A stretch of DNA of 64,000 nt. Source: Pseudomonas sp. BBP2017. GTDB lineage: Bacteria > Pseudomonadota > Gammaproteobacteria > Pseudomonadales > Pseudomonadaceae. Shown one piece after another: positions 38,984-48,387 of the stretch. The notes under the pieces are model-generated. The model did no database searches, was not told the origin of the DNA, and worked only from the letters and a program-made list of their open reading frames with translations. Position 1 is the stretch's first letter; the number at the start of each line of letters is the position of its first letter. Made by a program: the position numbers and the translations under genes. The DNA lies in assembly GCF_003024385.1 (NCBI RefSeq), contig NZ_PVZN01000004.1:186001-250000 (forward strand). Reading direction: 5' to 3'.

Positions 38984-39118
38984 TCAGCGGCGCCTGTGGC
39001 TAAACCAATACCCAAAATAAAACGCAGCGGGAGCGGCAGTCGCACACTCGGCCACAGCCAGCACGGGACGCGACGGGCGACCTGCGTGTTGAGCGTGAAT
39101 GAGGGTGGATGGCGACAT
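38984..39118 (-). CDS. First leader peptide with FYFGYWF run (44 residues)
   Basis: ATG 39118 is preceded by GGAGAG at 4 bases. The 44-codon frame carries FYFGYWF at residues 33-39, six aromatic residues in seven codons, five codons before the stop, and then SHRRR. This is the layout of attenuation leader peptides: ribosomes stalled at the aromatic codons would alter folding of the RNA before the terminator. The GGGTAT within the aromatic codons can pair with ATACCC just past the stop, a possible pause hairpin. I do not know of a published description. Confidence 0.75.
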   Translation of the reverse strand: MSPSTLIHAQHAGRPSRPVLAVAECATAAPAAFYFGYWFSHRRR

Positions 39119-39234
39119 GGGACTCTCCAGTTGATGAACCTGAGCTTACTTCAGGCTTTGCTGCGGTTTCAATGGCTAATTTGCATAAGTGCGATTTGAC
39201 GCGACTATCGTCGCATCTGTTGCACCCGGTTAAC

Positions 39235-39276
39235 TGTAGGAGCCAGCGTTGCTGGCGATGCCCGGCATAGCCGGGC
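39235..39276. repeat. Second-type REP unit plus hairpin
   Basis: TGTAGGAGCCAGCGTTGCTGGCGA is followed by a 7-bp hairpin (GCCCGGC-ATA-GCCGGGC). The unit matches the arms of the repeat at 56205-56274. It lies between the acyl-CoA dehydrogenase stop and the DAHP synthase leader. No T-run. Confidence 0.6.
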
Positions 39277-39305
39277 CTGGGTTGCTGTAGCAGATCTAAA
39301 GTTTT

Positions 39306-40457
39306 CTATAGCGCGTAGTGCTTGAGCTCCCGCGCAATCAGCATGCGCTGGATCTCGCTCGACCCCTCATAGATCTGAGTAATCCGCGCATCGCGGTAGT
39401 AGCGCTCCACCGGGTAATCTTCCAGATAGCCATAGCCACCATGTACCTGGATCGCCTTGGAGCAGACCCTTTCGGCCATTTCCGAAGCGAACAGTTTGGC
39501 TTGTGACGCTTCGCTCAGGCACGGCTTGCCAGCACTGCGCAGGCGTGCGGCATGCAGGATCAGCAGGCGCGCGGCGTTGATCTGCACCTGCATGTCGGCC
39601 AGCAGGTTGGCGATGCTCTGGTGTTCGTTGATCGCTTTGCCGAACTGGATCCGCTCACGCGAATAAACCAGCGCCGCTTCGAAGGCTGCGCGAGCAATCC
39701 CCAGCGCCTGAGCGGCAATGCCGATACGTCCGCCTTCAAGGTTGGACAGGGCAATGGCCAGGCCCTTGCCACGTTCGCCGAGCAGGTTGGCAGCGGGGAT
39801 GCGGCAGTTGTTCAAGGTCACCGCGCAGGTGTCGGAGGCGCGGATGCCCATTTTGTGTTCGCTGCGATCGACGACAAAGCCTTCGTTGTCGGTCGGCACC
39901 AGGAACGCCGAGATACCTTTCTTGCCAAGCTCCGGATCAGTCACCGCGAAGACGATCGCAAGACCCGCGCGACGTGCGTTGCTGACGAACTGCTTGGCGC
40001 CGTTGATGACCCAGTGATCGCCCTGCAACTCGGCACGGGTCCGCAGGTTGTGCGCCTCGGAGCCGGCTTGCGGCTCGGTCAGGCAGAAGCAACCGATCAC
40101 CTGGCCAGTCGCCAGGCGCTCCAACCAGGTTTGTTGCTGCTCGGCGCTGCCATAGGCGAGCAGCGGGCCGCAGCCTACCGAGTTGTGGATGCTCATCAGC
40201 GCACCGGTGGCGCCATCGCCAGCGGCGATTTCTTCAACCGCCAGGGCATAGGCGACATAGTCGGTGTAGCTGCCGCCCCATTGTTCGGGTACGACCATGC
40301 CGAGCAGGCCCAGTTCGCCCATCTTCTTGACCACTTCATTATCGATCCAGCCGGCTTTTTCCCAGGCCTGGGCATGGGGCGCAATCTCGCCACGGGCGAA
40401 ATCGCGGGCCATGTCGCGGATCATGATCTGTTCTTCTGTCAGTTCCAGGTCTTGCAT
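39306..40457 (-). CDS. Acyl-CoA dehydrogenase, probable isobutyryl-CoA dehydrogenase
   Basis: 383 residues, FAD-dependent acyl-CoA dehydrogenase. Motifs: [13 protein letters not shown] (FAD/substrate region), [20 protein letters not shown], and the catalytic Glu in [10 protein letters not shown] with [16 protein letters not shown]. The neighbour upstream encodes a 3-hydroxyisobutyryl-CoA hydrolase, so the substrate is probably isobutyryl-CoA or 2-methylbutyryl-CoA in branched-chain amino-acid breakdown. GGAG precedes the ATG; 16 bases separate the genes. Confidence 0.9.
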   Translation of the reverse strand: MQDLELTEEQIMIRDMARDFARGEIAPHAQAWEKAGWIDNEVVKKMGELGLLGMVVPEQWGGSYTDYVAYALAVEEIAAGDGATGALMSIHNSVGCGPLLAYGSAEQQQTWLERLATGQVIGCFCLTEPQAGSEAHNLRTRAELQGDHWVINGAKQFVSNARRAGLAIVFAVTDPELGKKGISAFLVPTDNEGFVVDRSEHKMGIRASDTCAVTLNNCRIPAANLLGERGKGLAIALSNLEGGRIGIAAQALGIARAAFEAALVYSRERIQFGKAINEHQSIANLLADMQVQINAARLLILHAARLRSAGKPCLSEASQAKLFASEMAERVCSKAIQVHGGYGYLEDYPVERYYRDARITQIYEGSSEIQRMLIARELKHYAL

Positions 40458-40473
40458 CTGCGTACTCCAGGCC

Positions 40474-41544
40474 TTACAGGCCTTCGAAGAATTGATCCAC
40501 GCGCTGACGGCTAAGGTCGGCGAGGGTCGGAGGGTTCCAGTGCGGCTGCTTGTCCTTGTCGATGATCAGCGCGCGCACGCCTTCGATCAGGTCACCATGC
40601 TCGAACCACTGCTGGTCCAGATGCAGTTCCATCTTGAAGCAGTCTTCCAGGCTCAGGTGACGGCCTCTGCGAAGCATCTCCAGGGTCACGGCCATGGCCA
40701 GGGGCGAACGGGTTTCCAGCAGGTCGGCGGTTTTCAGCGCCCATTCGTGGCTGTCGGCCACGGTTACTGCCCGTAGTTGTTCCACGATACTGCTGACGTC
40801 GGGCAGGGCAAAGAAGTGATCGATGGCCGGACGCAGTCTGGCCAGAGGGGCGTCTTCGAGCACCTGGGTGCCGAGCTTGCTCAGCACACCTTGCAGGTCC
40901 TTGAGCGGGTGCTCGCTAAAGCTCAGGGTGTCAAGACGTTCATCCAGCTGTGCCAGCTTGCTGCTGTCCAGGTACCAGTTGGCCAAGCCGCAGTACAGCG
41001 CGTCGGCTGCCTGCACCTGGACGCCGCTGACGCCCAGGTAGATCCCCAGCTCGCCGGGAACACGCGAGAGGAAGTAGCTGCCGCCGACATCCGGGAAGTA
41101 ACCGATGCCGACTTCCGGCATGGCCAGGCGGCTGCGCTCGGTGACCACTCGCAGTTCTGCGCCCTGGGCCAGGCCCATGCCGCCACCGAGGGTAAAACCG
41201 TCCATCAGCGCCAGGATCGGCTTGCAGTAATGGTGGATGCACTGGTCGAGGGCGTATTCCTCGATGAAGAAATCCCGGTGCAGGCTGTCACCCGCCTTGT
41301 AGCTATCGTACAGCGAACGGATGTCGCCGCCGGCACAGAAGCCTTTCGGGCCTTCACCGCGCAGGATCACGGCGTGTACCAACGGATCGTTGGCCCAGGC
41401 ATCAAGCTGCTGTTGCAGGCTGCGAACCATGTCCAGGGTCAGGGCATTGAGGCCGGCGGGGCGATTGAGGGTCAAGTGACCGATATGATTGCGAACCTGG
41501 ACCAGAATCGGCGCCTCGGTCGGCGTTTGAGCGTGCGCGGTCAT
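40474..41544 (-). CDS. 3-hydroxyisobutyryl-CoA hydrolase-like enoyl-CoA hydratase family protein
   Basis: 356 residues, longer than a plain enoyl-CoA hydratase and matching [15 protein letters not shown] at the N terminus, [12 protein letters not shown] (oxyanion region), [21 protein letters not shown] and [20 protein letters not shown] are typical of the hydrolase. The reaction releases 3-hydroxyisobutyrate in valine breakdown. First gene of a two-gene operon with the dehydrogenase. Confidence 0.87.
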   Translation of the reverse strand: MTAHAQTPTEAPILVQVRNHIGHLTLNRPAGLNALTLDMVRSLQQQLDAWANDPLVHAVILRGEGPKGFCAGGDIRSLYDSYKAGDSLHRDFFIEEYALDQCIHHYCKPILALMDGFTLGGGMGLAQGAELRVVTERSRLAMPEVGIGYFPDVGGSYFLSRVPGELGIYLGVSGVQVQAADALYCGLANWYLDSSKLAQLDERLDTLSFSEHPLKDLQGVLSKLGTQVLEDAPLARLRPAIDHFFALPDVSSIVEQLRAVTVADSHEWALKTADLLETRSPLAMAVTLEMLRRGRHLSLEDCFKMELHLDQQWFEHGDLIEGVRALIIDKDKQPHWNPPTLADLSRQRVDQFFEGL

Positions 41545-41697
41545 CGCTGTCTCCCTGCTTTGTTATTGATTTTCCACGTGAAATATCACGCTCTGGGTAG
41601 GCGCTAGAGGATCGCTGGATCCTATCAGTGCAAATTTGCTCAATACAATCGACAAAACTGCAGGCTGAATCTGCATTTTTGCATGCCGTGAGCATGC

Positions 41698-42705
41698 TCA
41701 GCGTGGCAGGCGACCGCTGACGAAGTGAACGACATCGTTGTAGCCGTGAGTCGAGGCGTGTCCCGGGGTCACCAGTGAGTCAATGAACGCTTCATCTTCA
41801 GTGGTGATCTTTACCTGCAGTGCGCCACTGTAGGTGTCCCACTGCGCCTCGGTGCGTGGCCCGACGATGGCCGAGCTGATCAGCTGATTATTGAGTACCC
41901 AGGCAATGGCGAACTCGACCATGCCGACGCCCTTGTCCTGGGTATAGGCGTTGATTTTCTGGGCAATGGCCAGGGATTCGGGGCGCCACTCGGTTTCCAG
42001 GATACGCTTGTCCTGACGCCCGGCGCGGCTGCCTGCATCAGGCGCGGCATTGGGCGCGTATTTGCCGCTGAGCACGCCGCGCGCCAACGGGCTGAAGGGC
42101 ACAATGCCCAGACCGTGATGCGCCGCCGCCTGGAACTGCTCGGGCTCGGCCTGACGGTTGACGATGTTATACAGCGGCTGGCTGACTACAGGCTTTGGCA
42201 CGCCCAGGCGCTCGGCCAGGTTGCAGATTTCGGCAATGCGCCAGCCACGGAAGTTGGACACGCCCCAGTAACGGATCTTGCCCTGGCGGATCAGGTCGCC
42301 GATAGCGGCCACGGTCACTTCCAGCGGGGTGTTGTGGTCTTCGCGGTGCAGGTAGTAGATGTCCAGGTAATCGGTACCCAGGCGCGTCAGGCTGGCCTCG
42401 ATCGCATTGAAGATGTGCTTGCGGCTCAAACCGCTGCGGTTGGGCACGCCGTCAGCCGGACCAAAGCCGACCTTGGTGGCCAGCACCCATTCATGGCGAT
42501 TGCGAGCGATCGCTTCGCCGACGATCTCTTCGCTGCGCCCAGCGCTGTACACATCTGCCGTGTCGATGAAGTTGATGCCATGGTCCCAGGCTTTGTCGAT
42601 GATACGCAGTGAATCTTCGGCGCTGGTGGGCTCGCCGAACATCATGCTGCCCAGGGTCAGGGCGGACACCTGCAGGCCGCTGCGGCCCAGTGGACGGTAG
42701 ATCAT
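41698..42705 (-). CDS. Aldo/keto reductase
   Basis: 335 residues, TIM-barrel NADPH oxidoreductase. Catalytic tetrad: Asp in FIDTADVY, Tyr in the same segment, Lys in LATKVG, His in YYLHRED. SNFRGWRIAEI and the C-terminal AIVGPRT fit the YajO/YghZ-like group. Substrate unknown. It stands alone, with a REP unit upstream. Confidence 0.9.
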   Translation of the reverse strand: MIYRPLGRSGLQVSALTLGSMMFGEPTSAEDSLRIIDKAWDHGINFIDTADVYSAGRSEEIVGEAIARNRHEWVLATKVGFGPADGVPNRSGLSRKHIFNAIEASLTRLGTDYLDIYYLHREDHNTPLEVTVAAIGDLIRQGKIRYWGVSNFRGWRIAEICNLAERLGVPKPVVSQPLYNIVNRQAEPEQFQAAAHHGLGIVPFSPLARGVLSGKYAPNAAPDAGSRAGRQDKRILETEWRPESLAIAQKINAYTQDKGVGMVEFAIAWVLNNQLISSAIVGPRTEAQWDTYSGALQVKITTEDEAFIDSLVTPGHASTHGYNDVVHFVSGRLPR

Positions 42706-42789
42706 GATCGATAATCCTTGGCGGTTTGGATCCGATCTGTTTTACACAGTTCTACCGGGGTTTGAAAGCTGTGGGAGATCAGGGGCTTC

Positions 42790-42812
42790 GCGGGGCAAGC
42801 CCGCTTGTGTCT
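42790..42812. repeat. Single REP unit
   Basis: TTCGCGGGGCAAGCCCGCTTG, the P. putida-type core in one copy, upstream of the aldo/keto reductase gene. Confidence 0.75.
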
Positions 42813-42831
42813 TGTGGTAGATGTATTAAAG

Positions 42832-42881
42832 CGGGCCACACACCAATGCCATGTCGCTGCAGTGGCGATTAGTGTGGCCCG
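42832..42881 (-). terminator. Long inverted repeat, probable terminator of the Ig-like gene
   Basis: CGGGCCACAC and GTGTGGCCCG form a 10-bp perfect stem, and inner segments (GCCA/TGGC) can extend it. It lies 9 bases after the stop at 42890. On the minus strand only CTTTAAT follows, a weak T-run. Confidence 0.5.
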
Positions 42882-42889
42882 AGAAGCGC

Positions 42890-43183
42890 TTAAGGCCCCG
42901 AATGGCTGGCCGTGAAGCTGAACGTATTCGACTCAGGGTTGTTGCCATATTGGGCTTGAGCTTTGATGACATAGTGTTTCTCTTGTGTCGCGATATCCGC
43001 TTCCCAATATGCGCAACTGTTAGACGTCACCTCTTTTAGTTCAGTGGTCCCATCAAAAATCTTGACCTTCTTGCCTGGGTCCGCAGTTCCCCAAACTTTG
43101 ACAGTCCTGCTGTAGACAGTGCCATTTTGTGAGACTACCTGGCTGCCGGCAGTGATGAAAGGAACACAGGGTGCGAACGACAT
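42890..43183 (-). CDS. Small Ig-like fold protein, 97 residues
   Basis: The gene has a strong ribosome site (AGGAGATACATC before the ATG). The product reads as one bacterial Ig-like domain: VKVWGTADPGKKVKIFDG, then a WEADI strand and YVIKAQAQYG. Such domains normally repeat in large surface adhesins or insecticidal-type proteins; here one stands alone, without a signal peptide or anchor. Two cysteines (positions 6 and about 57). Function unknown. It is the left-most gene of the small island and ends in a long hairpin. Confidence 0.65.
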   Translation of the reverse strand: MSFAPCVPFITAGSQVVSQNGTVYSRTVKVWGTADPGKKVKIFDGTTELKEVTSNSCAYWEADIATQEKHYVIKAQAQYGNNPESNTFSFTASHSGP

Positions 43184-43389
43184 GATGTATCTCCTGGATT
43201 TGTATTCAAGTCGGTCTTGCAGGCGTATCTAAAGACAAGCTGTTGTATGTTGCAACTGACAAAACTAACAGGTGCCAACACACGTACTTTGATGTAAGCG
43301 TCATCTACGAGACCCTCAAGTGCTGGGTAAAAAGTGCACCAAAAGAGACGCTTATAGAGGCATTGGCCGAAGGCAGCCTGGTCCTGAAT

Positions 43390-43470
43390 ATGCTCGACCT
43401 GCAAGCGCGCCAGCTCATCGCCGCGAAATCCACGCCAGAAACCGGTCAGTGACAGCGCCACATCACTCAA
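43390..43470 (-). pseudogene. Scrap of a site-specific integrase
   Basis: About 27 residues read LTGFWRGFRGDELARLQVEHI, quoted in part: GFWRGFRGDELARLQVE, which is the first-arginine block of Pseudomonas tyrosine integrases. Likeness stops at about 43390 and at the other end the patatin gene stop. No start of its own. It suggests the segment was once part of, or was inserted next to, an integrative element. Confidence 0.5.
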
Positions 43471-44333
43471 TGCTCATGGGCATGTGAGTGGAGGGTCAGA
43501 GCACCAGGTACCTTGGTGCGCTCGAGCCCCCCACGTTCCAGCCACCGGAGGGTCTGCTCATAGGCTCGCTGCAGCAAAGACTCGGTCTGGTCAAAGTTGA
43601 ACACCGAGACGTCCACAGGACACAAGGGCGGAACGATGTGCAGGCTGGTGAGAGTGCGGAAGTGTTCGATGTCACTCACCAGTTGACGCATACTCATCAG
43701 ATTGACGGTGTGCAGAGCTAAGGCGACCAGGCCTTGGGGCGGTTGTGTCAGGGCGCAACTCACGCCAGTGGGGATTACTACGACGTTGGTGGCTCCCAAG
43801 GCTACAGCAGTCGAAATAGGTGTATTGCTTGCCACGCCGCCGTCAACCAGGAACTTATCGTCGATTTTTACGCAAGGGAACACCAGCGGGATGGCGGCAC
43901 TGGCCAGTAACGCCTGCTCGAGTTCGCCACTGGACAGAACCGTCTCGCCACCACTGAGCAGGTCGGTGGTGACGATGTGTAGGGGCAACTCCGCATCCTC
44001 AATGCGATGAATGGGCAGTGCCTGATCCAGTAATCGGTTCAAAGCTGCCGGCTGCAACAGAAAGCCACGCCGTTTGATCAGTCCTCTACAGGTGTCGAGC
44101 CAAGAGAGGGGGAAGATGTCGGTTTTACATAGCCCGCGCCAGAATCCGGCGAGCGCCTCTACGCCATCGGAATCGGGCCTCGCGGCAAAGTAGGCGCCGT
44201 TGATAGCGCCTACCGAAGCTCCAACCACCATGTCGAATCGAACATTGGCCTCGACCAAGGCCCGCAGCATACCCACCTGCACCGCACCCAAACTGCCGCC
44301 GCCAGCGAATACGATTGCGGTTTGGGTAGTCAT
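43467..44333 (-). CDS. Patatin-like phospholipase
   Basis: 288 residues from the ATG at 44333 (a GTG at 44345 is possible). Oxyanion loop GGGSLGAVQVG, nucleophile Ser in GASVG (about 38-42) and Asp in DGG (about 163-165) form the patatin dyad. No signal peptide or membrane segment, so probably cytoplasmic or delivered by another route. It sits in a small island with ParA and KfrA-like genes. Whether it acts in defence, as an effector or in lipid turnover cannot be told; it lacks the usual CBASS partners. Confidence 0.88.
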   Translation of the reverse strand: MTTQTAIVFAGGGSLGAVQVGMLRALVEANVRFDMVVGASVGAINGAYFAARPDSDGVEALAGFWRGLCKTDIFPLSWLDTCRGLIKRRGFLLQPAALNRLLDQALPIHRIEDAELPLHIVTTDLLSGGETVLSSGELEQALLASAAIPLVFPCVKIDDKFLVDGGVASNTPISTAVALGATNVVVIPTGVSCALTQPPQGLVALALHTVNLMSMRQLVSDIEHFRTLTSLHIVPPLCPVDVSVFNFDQTESLLQRAYEQTLRWLERGGLERTKVPGALTLHSHAHEH

Positions 44334-44678
44334 GGTCCAAGTCACTGTGCAGAAATGTATCGACTTAGTGTAGCTGGCGGGTTGGCGTTACTTCCGGGAG
44401 TTCGCCACAGGGGCTGCGCTATCAGGTATGCAGTTGTCCTACAAGCTCATCCGGCAATTGGCGTTCCGGAACGGGTGGATCATAGGCGTAGGGATGCACG
44501 ACCTACACCGTGCTTGCTAGCTAAGCCGTCATTGACGAGTTTTGGCAGGCAACCCCTCTAGACCAGCACTTACGTCAACGTTGTCGTGAAACTGCAATAT
44601 ATCGGTCATAGAATTGACACGACTTCTTGTATTTTCCTTCACCTGGCCTTCGGCCTTTTTCATGGATGAGAAAACCCT
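44334..44678. other. Divergent gap between patatin and parA genes, 345 bases
   Basis: It must hold both promoters. It is AT-richer than the flanks. I see no operator, iteron or partition-site repeats that I can support. Confidence 0.4.
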
Positions 44679-45452
44679 ATGCGTCGTGTTGTGTTCAATC
44701 AGAAAGGAGGCGTTGGAAAATCCAGCATTGCTTGCAACCTTGCTGCAGCGAGTGCTGTCGAAGGCTACCGTACGCTGCTGGTTGATCTCGATCCGCAGGC
44801 AAATTCGACTCATTATCTGACAGGCCTGATCAACGAAAGCATTCCAACGGGCATCGCCGATTTTTTCAGGCAATCATTGTCTGGCGGCTTCGAAGGCAGA
44901 AGGAATCGAGTTGTCATAACTGAGACCCCTTACGACAATCTTCACTTGGTAACTGCCAGTTCCGATCTGTTGGAGCTCCAGTCAAAACTCGAATCCAAAT
45001 ACAAGATCAATAAGCTGCGCAAGCTACTGGTTGAACTGTCCAAGGATTATGAACGCATCTATATCGATACACCTCCGTCACTCAATTTCTACACGTTCAG
45101 TGCGCTGGTGGCGGCGGACAGTTTGCTGATCCCATTTGATTGCGACAGCTTCTCTCTCCAGGCTCTGTATCGCGTCATGGCGCAGGTAGAGAAGTTACGC
45201 CTTGATCACAATGAATCACTGATAGTGGAAGGGGTGGTGGTCAATCAGTTCACCGGGCACACCCGCCTGTACCAGAATCTCGTTGATGAGTTGTTGGCCG
45301 AAGGTTTACCTGTTCTTCCGATTTACCTGAGCAGCTCCGTCAAGATGCGCGAATCTCACGAGGTTTCCGTGCCCATCATCCATTTAGCCCCTCGGCATAA
45401 GCTTTCTCAGGAGTTTTTTGGATTGTTGGATGCCTTGGAGCGGGCAGCTTAG
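44679..45452 (+). CDS. ParA-family ATPase, orphan
   Basis: 257 residues with a deviant Walker A ([11 protein letters not shown], at the N terminus), [12 protein letters not shown] and IYIDTPPSL: a type Ib-like small ParA without N-terminal helix-turn-helix. ParA proteins segregate plasmids or position protein cargo. No parB gene or centromere-like repeats adjoin; the next gene, after 414 bases, encodes a KfrA-like protein. It may be a relic of a plasmid or integrative element, or position something else. GGATGAG precedes the ATG. Confidence 0.88.
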   Translation: MRRVVFNQKGGVGKSSIACNLAAASAVEGYRTLLVDLDPQANSTHYLTGLINESIPTGIADFFRQSLSGGFEGRRNRVVITETPYDNLHLVTASSDLLELQSKLESKYKINKLRKLLVELSKDYERIYIDTPPSLNFYTFSALVAADSLLIPFDCDSFSLQALYRVMAQVEKLRLDHNESLIVEGVVVNQFTGHTRLYQNLVDELLAEGLPVLPIYLSSSVKMRESHEVSVPIIHLAPRHKLSQEFFGLLDALERAA

Positions 45453-45866
45453 TCGTCAGTAAACCTGATCAATTACCTGACCGGCCTGTCCTATTAGCTT
45501 CGGCTCATTCGGTTCGCCTATGGCGACGTCGATCGTATTGAGGTGTATCACTACGGTACCGCCCGCCCGCTCTGCAAGCGCCGCCACACATACCATCCAG
45601 AGCTTGACGCAGTGAAAACTACGTCGCAAGAAGCCAATTTTTGCAATTTTCCCAAGCAGCATTTTTCACAGATTCCGTTTCCGAAAACTCGAAGAGTTGG
45701 TTTGAGCACTGCTGTTTGGGGGTGCGGTCATGGTTCAGAAGCATTTCGCATGCGATAACCCGCGATTATTTTATCTGACAGCATGCTTTTCAAAGCATCT
45801 ATCAAGGCGTTGAGATAACATGTAAATACATAGTACGTACCACAATACGAAATAGTAGGAGTAACC
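45453..45866. other. 414-base gap between parA and kfrA-like genes
   Basis: It contains the hairpin ATGCTTT-TC-AAAGCAT at 45783-45798 and the 8-bp palindrome GTACGTAC at 45833-45840, 26 bases before the KfrA-like ATG. KfrA binds its own promoter, so these could be operators. The stretch around 45500-45600 faintly resembles the end of a transposase, too weak to call. Confidence 0.4.
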
Positions 45867-46796
45867 ATGGCTCGCAGCGGTATCAACAAGGCGGCAGTGC
45901 AGAAGGCACGCCAGGCGCTGCTGGCCCGTGGTGTACATCCAAGCATCGATGCAGTACGTATCGAACTGGGCAATACCGGCTCGAAAACCACGATTCACCG
46001 CTACCTGAAAGAGTTGGATAACCAGTACCCGACGCAGCCTTTGAGCGCGCCGAACCTCAGCGATGCACTGGCGACACTGGTCGAGCAACTGGCTGAGCAA
46101 CTGCGCGAGGAAGGGGAGGCTCGAATCGAGGAGATGCGCAACGCGTTCGAGGCACAGCGGCAAACACTTCTGGCTCAGGTCCAGATCAGCCAGCAGGCAT
46201 TGGCCGCGCTACAACAGCAGCATGAGATCCAGGCCGCGGCCTTGGCCGGTGAATCCGCCGAGCTGGCCACCACCCGCAGTAGCTTGCAGTCTGAACAGAC
46301 CCGCAACGCCACGCTCAACCAGGCGGTTGGCGAATTGAACCTGCGCCTGGCTGACAAGGACGAGCAGATCGCCTCTCTGGAAGACAAACACCGGCACGCC
46401 CGCGACGCCCTGGAGCATTACCGCACTGCCAGTCGCGAACAGCGTGAACAGGAGCAGCGCCGTCATGAAGGGCAGGTGCAACAATTTCAGCTCGAACTGA
46501 CGCGTCTGAACCGCGACAACGAAGGCCTTCTGGTACAGATCCGTACACTCAAGGATGCCCAGCGCACACTTAAAACCCAGACCGAGCGGCGCCAGGCGCA
46601 AATTCAGGGGCTGGAAGTGAACCTGGCGCAACTCAATGGTTCGCGAGATGAACTGGAAAAGCAGAACCAGAACCTGGCGCTGAGCCTGGCCGAACGGGTC
46701 ACCGAGTTGCGCCAGCAATTGCAGCTGATCGGCAAGCTGGAGGCACAGCTTCGTCAGGCTGAAAAGATCGCACAACAGGTTCAGGAAGTACCTTAA
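45867..46796 (+). CDS. KfrA-like DNA-binding coiled-coil protein
   Basis: 309 residues. N-terminal KfrA-type DNA-binding domain (about 1-60: INKAAVQKARQALLARG, GSKTTIHRYLKELD) followed by a very long alpha-helical coiled coil from about 65 to the end, rich in Gln, Glu, Arg and Leu. KfrA proteins are plasmid-borne autorepressors linked to stability and filament formation. AGGAG precedes the ATG. With the orphan ParA it suggests a plasmid-derived or integrative element. Possible alternatives are chromosomal nucleoid-associated relatives. Confidence 0.85.
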   Translation: MARSGINKAAVQKARQALLARGVHPSIDAVRIELGNTGSKTTIHRYLKELDNQYPTQPLSAPNLSDALATLVEQLAEQLREEGEARIEEMRNAFEAQRQTLLAQVQISQQALAALQQQHEIQAAALAGESAELATTRSSLQSEQTRNATLNQAVGELNLRLADKDEQIASLEDKHRHARDALEHYRTASREQREQEQRRHEGQVQQFQLELTRLNRDNEGLLVQIRTLKDAQRTLKTQTERRQAQIQGLEVNLAQLNGSRDELEKQNQNLALSLAERVTELRQQLQLIGKLEAQLRQAEKIAQQVQEVP

Positions 46797-47067
46797 AGAT
46801 CCAGGCGCATGGCACAACGATCATGTCAGCCCATGAGCGTGTTCGGCGGCTAATTGCCGTTGCAGGAATCACACTGCATTACTCAAGGCTGTGATGCACC
46901 TCCCGTCAAGCCCAAGGGCCGCGTAGCAGTGCCGCTGCTCGGCCTCGCAGTTTTTTACTCTCTAGCAACTACAAAAATCATAATTTCGTCATTCTCAGCC
47001 TTTGCACAGAATGCGACCTACACCCACCCACGGCGATCCGCGTGGGAAACCTCAGTAGGGCGCAGCG

Positions 47068-48387
47068 ATGACAAACAATAAAACAGCAATAGACACGCTC
47101 GTAGTTGGCGCCGGTCAAGCCGGTGTGGCCATGAGCGAACACTTGAGCCGACTCGGCGTGCCGCACCTGGTTCTGGAGCGCAACCGTATCGCCGAAGCCT
47201 GGCGCACCGGACGCTGGGATTCGCTGGTTGCCAATGGCCCTGCCTGGCACGACCGCTTCCCGGGCCTGGAATTCGACGGCCTGGAGCCTGATGCTTTTGC
47301 CGCCAAAGACCAGGTTGCCGAGTACTTCGAAGCCTACGCGAAAAAATTCAACGTCCCGGTGCGTACTGGTGTCGAGGTGACCAAGGTGCAGCGCAATGCC
47401 GGTCGCCCAGGCTTCACCGTGGAAACCTCCGAGGGGGTGATCGAGGCCAAGAACGTGGTGGTCGCCACCGGCCCGTTCCAGCGCCCGGTGATTCCCGCTA
47501 TCGCGCCGGCAGACAGCAAGGTCTGCCAGATTCACTCTGCCGAATACCGTAACCCTCAGCAACTGGCCGAAGGCGCTGTGCTGGTGGTGGGTGCCGGCTC
47601 TTCAGGTGTGCAGATTGCCGATGAGCTGCAGCGTGCCGGCAAGCAGGTTTACCTCTCGGTCGGGGCTCACGATCGTCCACCACGGGCTTATCGCAACCGC
47701 GACTTCTGCTGGTGGCTGGGCGTGCTCGGTCTGTGGGACGCCGAGGGCGTGCAGCCGGGCAAGGAGCACGTCACCATTGCCGTCAGCGGTGCGCGCGGCG
47801 GCCATACCGTGGACTTCCGTCGCCTGGCCCAACAGGGCATGACGCTGGTTGGTCTGACCAAGGCAATCAACAACGGCGTGGTGAGTTTCGAATCGAACCT
47901 GGCGGAGAACATTGCCCGCGGCGACGAGAACTACCTGGCCTTGCTTGACGCCGCCGACGCTTACATCGCCAGCAATGGCCTGGACCTGCCGCCAGAGCCG
48001 GAAGCACGGATCATGCTCCCGGATCCTGAGTGCATCAGCAACCCGATCCTGGAACTGGATCTGGCCAAGGCCGGTATCACCACGATCATCTGGGCGACAG
48101 GTTATTCGGTCGATTACGCCTGGTTGCAGGTCAATGCCTTCAAGGCCGACGGCAAGCCGCAGCACCAGCGCGGGGTCTCCAGCGAGCCAGGGATCTATTT
48201 CGTCGGCCTGCCATGGCTGGCACGTCGTGGCTCGGCCTTTATCTGGGGCGTGTGGCACGACGCCCGGCATATCGCCGAACACATCATCAAGCAGCGCGCC
48301 TATTTCGATTACCGGGATGCCTCGCAACGCCAAGCCAAAACCCCGGAAACCAACCTTCAATCAGCCAGCCTTATGGAAGTCCGTTGA
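47068..48387 (+). CDS. Flavin-containing monooxygenase-like oxidoreductase
   Basis: 439 residues with two Rossmann motifs: GAGQAGVAMSEHL near residue 14 (FAD) and GAGSSGVQIADEL near residue 174 (NADPH). The region ATGYSVDYAWL is the usual late flavoprotein-monooxygenase motif. The nearest types are the CzcO/YUCCA-like N-hydroxylating or Baeyer-Villiger-like monooxygenases. First gene of a catabolic cluster; its stop overlaps the RidA start. An amine or imine substrate is likely from the company it keeps. Confidence 0.85.
   Translation: MTNNKTAIDTLVVGAGQAGVAMSEHLSRLGVPHLVLERNRIAEAWRTGRWDSLVANGPAWHDRFPGLEFDGLEPDAFAAKDQVAEYFEAYAKKFNVPVRTGVEVTKVQRNAGRPGFTVETSEGVIEAKNVVVATGPFQRPVIPAIAPADSKVCQIHSAEYRNPQQLAEGAVLVVGAGSSGVQIADELQRAGKQVYLSVGAHDRPPRAYRNRDFCWWLGVLGLWDAEGVQPGKEHVTIAVSGARGGHTVDFRRLAQQGMTLVGLTKAINNGVVSFESNLAENIARGDENYLALLDAADAYIASNGLDLPPEPEARIMLPDPECISNPILELDLAKAGITTIIWATGYSVDYAWLQVNAFKADGKPQHQRGVSSEPGIYFVGLPWLARRGSAFIWGVWHDARHIAEHIIKQRAYFDYRDASQRQAKTPETNLQSASLMEVR

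Noticed and set aside
45543..45758. Possible transposase tail in the parA-kfrA gap
   Set aside because: Only a short vague likeness (VDRIEVYHYG); no inverted repeats or further domains.
45833..45840. GTACGTAC palindrome before the KfrA-like gene as an operator
   Set aside because: Only 8 bases and a single copy; kept as a remark within the gap, not as a feature.
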